The notes under the pieces were generated by a model. It did no database searches. It worked only from the letters and a program-made list of their open reading frames with translations, and was not told the DNA's origin. The translations under genes and the position numbers were made by a program. Below are positions 11,135-12,453 of a stretch of 12,453 bases of DNA, piece by piece. This DNA is from Oscillospiraceae bacterium. GTDB taxonomy: Bacteria > Bacillota > Clostridia > UMGS1883. Position 1 is the stretch's first letter; each line of letters begins with the position of its first letter. The stretch is from NCBI GenBank assembly GCA_022508735.1, contig JAFLUQ010000061.1, positions 1-12,453 on the forward strand, read 5' to 3'.

Positions 11135-12453
11135 ATGATAAGAGAAAAATACGTTTACACCCCTCCCGCTAACGGTTACCCCGAGTGGAACAATAACCCA
11201 GGGATCTTTGAGCTGAACCGCATGCCTGCAAGAGCTACGCTCATGACCTACGACAGCCTTGATCAGGCTCTTAAGGCCGACCGCGACGCATCAAGCCGCA
11301 AGATAAGCCTTAACGGGCAGTGGAAGTTCAACTTCGCTAAGAATATCAGCGTTGCTCCCGCGGACTTTTACAATGAGGACTATGACGTTTCCGGCTGGGA
11401 CGAGATAAAGGTCCCCGCTCACTGGCAGTTTCAGGGCTATGACTATCCTCAGTATACCAACACACGCTACCCCTGGAGCGTGGCCGAGCCCAAGCTCCGC
11501 CCGCCCTATGCCCCCACGGGCTATAACCCAGTCGGCAGTTATGTGCGCACCTTTGAGCTGCCTGCAGATTATGACGGTGAAAAAACCCCCGTCACCCTTC
11601 ACTTCGGCGCGGTAGAAAGCGCCTTCTATGTGTGGCTCAACGGCGACTTTGTGGGCTTTAACAAAGATAGCTTCAGTCCGGCTGAGTTTGATGCTACGCC
11701 ATATCTCCGCCCCGGTGTTAACCGTGTTGCGGTGCAGGTTTTCCGCTGGTGCGACGCAAGCTGGCTTGAGGATCAGGACTTCTGGAGGCTCAGCGGTATA
11801 TTCCGCGAGGTATACCTGGAGCTGCACAGCCCGGTGCATTTCTATGATGTGTTTGCAAAGCCCGCCCTTAGTGACGATTTTTCATCCGCCACTCTCGATG
11901 TGGATATAAAGCTCCGTAACTATGCTCTTTCTCAGGAGAAGGTGAGCGTTTCCGCCCGTCTGTACTTTGGCGGCGAGAGCGTGCTTAAGACCGCTCCTAA
12001 GATTACCATGCCCCTCTCCGGCGAAGAAATGCAGAGCCTGAGCCTCAACGCCCAGATCGAAAATCCGGAGCTGTGGAGTGCGGAAAAGCCGAATCTCTAC
12101 ACTCTTGTGCTGGAGCTTAAGACTGAGGAAAAGATAGAATACGTTTCTGTCCGTGTGGGCCTTCGCTCCTTTGTGATCAAAAACGGACTTATGGAGATAA
12201 ACGGCGTGCCGGTAATGCTTAAGGGTGTTAACCGCCACGACTTCACTGCGGTAAACGGCCGCGCCACCACCTATGAGGAAATGCTCACGAGCGCGAAGCT
12301 CATGAAGCAGTATAATATTAACGCCGTCCGCACCAGCCATTACCCAAACAATGAGCTGTGGTACGACATCTGTGATGAATACGGCCTCTATATGATAGAC
12401 GAAGTGAATCTTGAGACCCACGGAACATGGCACTACGGCCAGAAGGAGGAGGG
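11135..12453 (+). CDS. lacZ: Beta-galactosidase, glycoside hydrolase family 2 (LacZ type), 3' end beyond window
   Basis: The frame from ATG 11135 stays open to the window end (439 full codons), so only the N-terminal part is seen; LacZ-type enzymes are about 1000 residues. The enzyme hydrolyses terminal beta-galactosides such as lactose. Visible are the sugar-binding jelly-roll domain (about 50-220, with W-K-F-N, VPAHWQFQGYD and WLEDQDFWRLSGIFREVYL), an Ig-like domain (about 225-330), and the start of the TIM barrel with NRHDF (366-370), SHYPN (H402 in it) and DEVNLETHG (422-430). E427 and H429 correspond to the magnesium ligands Glu416 and His418 of E. coli LacZ. The catalytic acid/base and nucleophile glutamates lie beyond the window. 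No signal peptide is apparent, so a cytoplasmic enzyme is expected. GAGGTG lies four bases before the ATG. Confidence 0.94.
   Translation, partial: MIREKYVYTPPANGYPEWNNNPGIFELNRMPARATLMTYDSLDQALKADRDASSRKISLNGQWKFNFAKNISVAPADFYNEDYDVSGWDEIKVPAHWQFQGYDYPQYTNTRYPWSVAEPKLRPPYAPTGYNPVGSYVRTFELPADYDGEKTPVTLHFGAVESAFYVWLNGDFVGFNKDSFSPAEFDATPYLRPGVNRVAVQVFRWCDASWLEDQDFWRLSGIFREVYLELHSPVHFYDVFAKPALSDDFSSATLDVDIKLRNYALSQEKVSVSARLYFGGESVLKTAPKITMPLSGEEMQSLSLNAQIENPELWSAEKPNLYTLVLELKTEEKIEYVSVRVGLRSFVIKNGLMEINGVPVMLKGVNRHDFTAVNGRATTYEEMLTSAKLMKQYNINAVRTSHYPNNELWYDICDEYGLYMIDEVNLETHGTWHYGQKEE

Noticed and set aside
11291..12433. Minus-strand frames of about 180 residues opposite the beta-galactosidase
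   Set aside because: The plus strand encodes continuous, motif-rich GH2 sequence; the antisense frames have no start signals or known domains.
1..12453. CRISPR array, tRNA/rRNA gene, insertion sequence or phage attachment site
   Set aside because: No regularly spaced repeats, tRNA-like cloverleaf, transposase or terminal inverted repeats were seen; gene content is ordinary chromosomal.

Overview
The window looks like chromosomal DNA of an anaerobic Bacillota, most likely class Clostridia (gut Oscillospiraceae/Ruminococcaceae type). The grounds are strong AGGAGG-like ribosome binding sites, near-consensus sigma-A promoters with 17-bp spacers, a BlaI/M56 pair, a CsoR-controlled CopA that carries a CopZ-like domain at its C-terminus, and a clostridial-type PNPOx-like protein. 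This is inference from gene content; no rRNA or other taxonomic marker is present.

Region 1 (about 75-4553, minus strand). Reading leftward: a BlaI-type repressor, a membrane M56 (BlaR1-like) metalloprotease with a large repeat-built extracellular region, then, after a hairpin and behind its own consensus promoter, an MsbA/MdlB-type ABC exporter half-transporter. The repressor gene has a promoter overlapped by two near-identical 16-bp dyads, the expected autoregulated sensor-repressor arrangement. The M56 protein shows no penicillin-binding domain, so its signal is unknown.

Region 2 (about 4655-7724, plus strand). A copper-homeostasis operon fires divergently from the blaI promoter: a perfect TTGACA-17-TATAAT promoter buried in a 41-bp perfect inverted repeat (double CsoR site), csoR, a 50-residue membrane-anchored cysteine-rich protein too short for many gene callers, and copA. 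The 828-residue CopA ends in a second metal-binding domain that has its own Shine-Dalgarno sequence and in-frame ATG. The same locus may therefore make both a fused pump and a free CopZ chaperone. A strong terminator closes the unit. The CsoR tetramer would sense Cu(I), CopA export it, and CopZ (and possibly the small Cys-rich protein) deliver or buffer it.

Region 3 (about 7736-10610). A PNPOx-like flavoprotein gene, a shared bidirectional terminator, a convergent 79-residue helical protein of unknown function, and ligA (NAD-dependent DNA ligase), which is divergent from the small gene. The two promoters between them have mirror-image -10 regions.

Region 4 (10620-12453). A yqeY-like gene followed 12 bp later by a GH2 beta-galactosidase that runs off the window end. 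They probably form one operon behind a promoter with a perfect 12-bp palindrome at its predicted start site.

The best candidates for less-described biology are the nested CopZ start inside copA with its adjacent A7/TAA frame signal, the small Cys-rich membrane protein of the copper operon, and the three-repeat sensor domain of the M56 protein.
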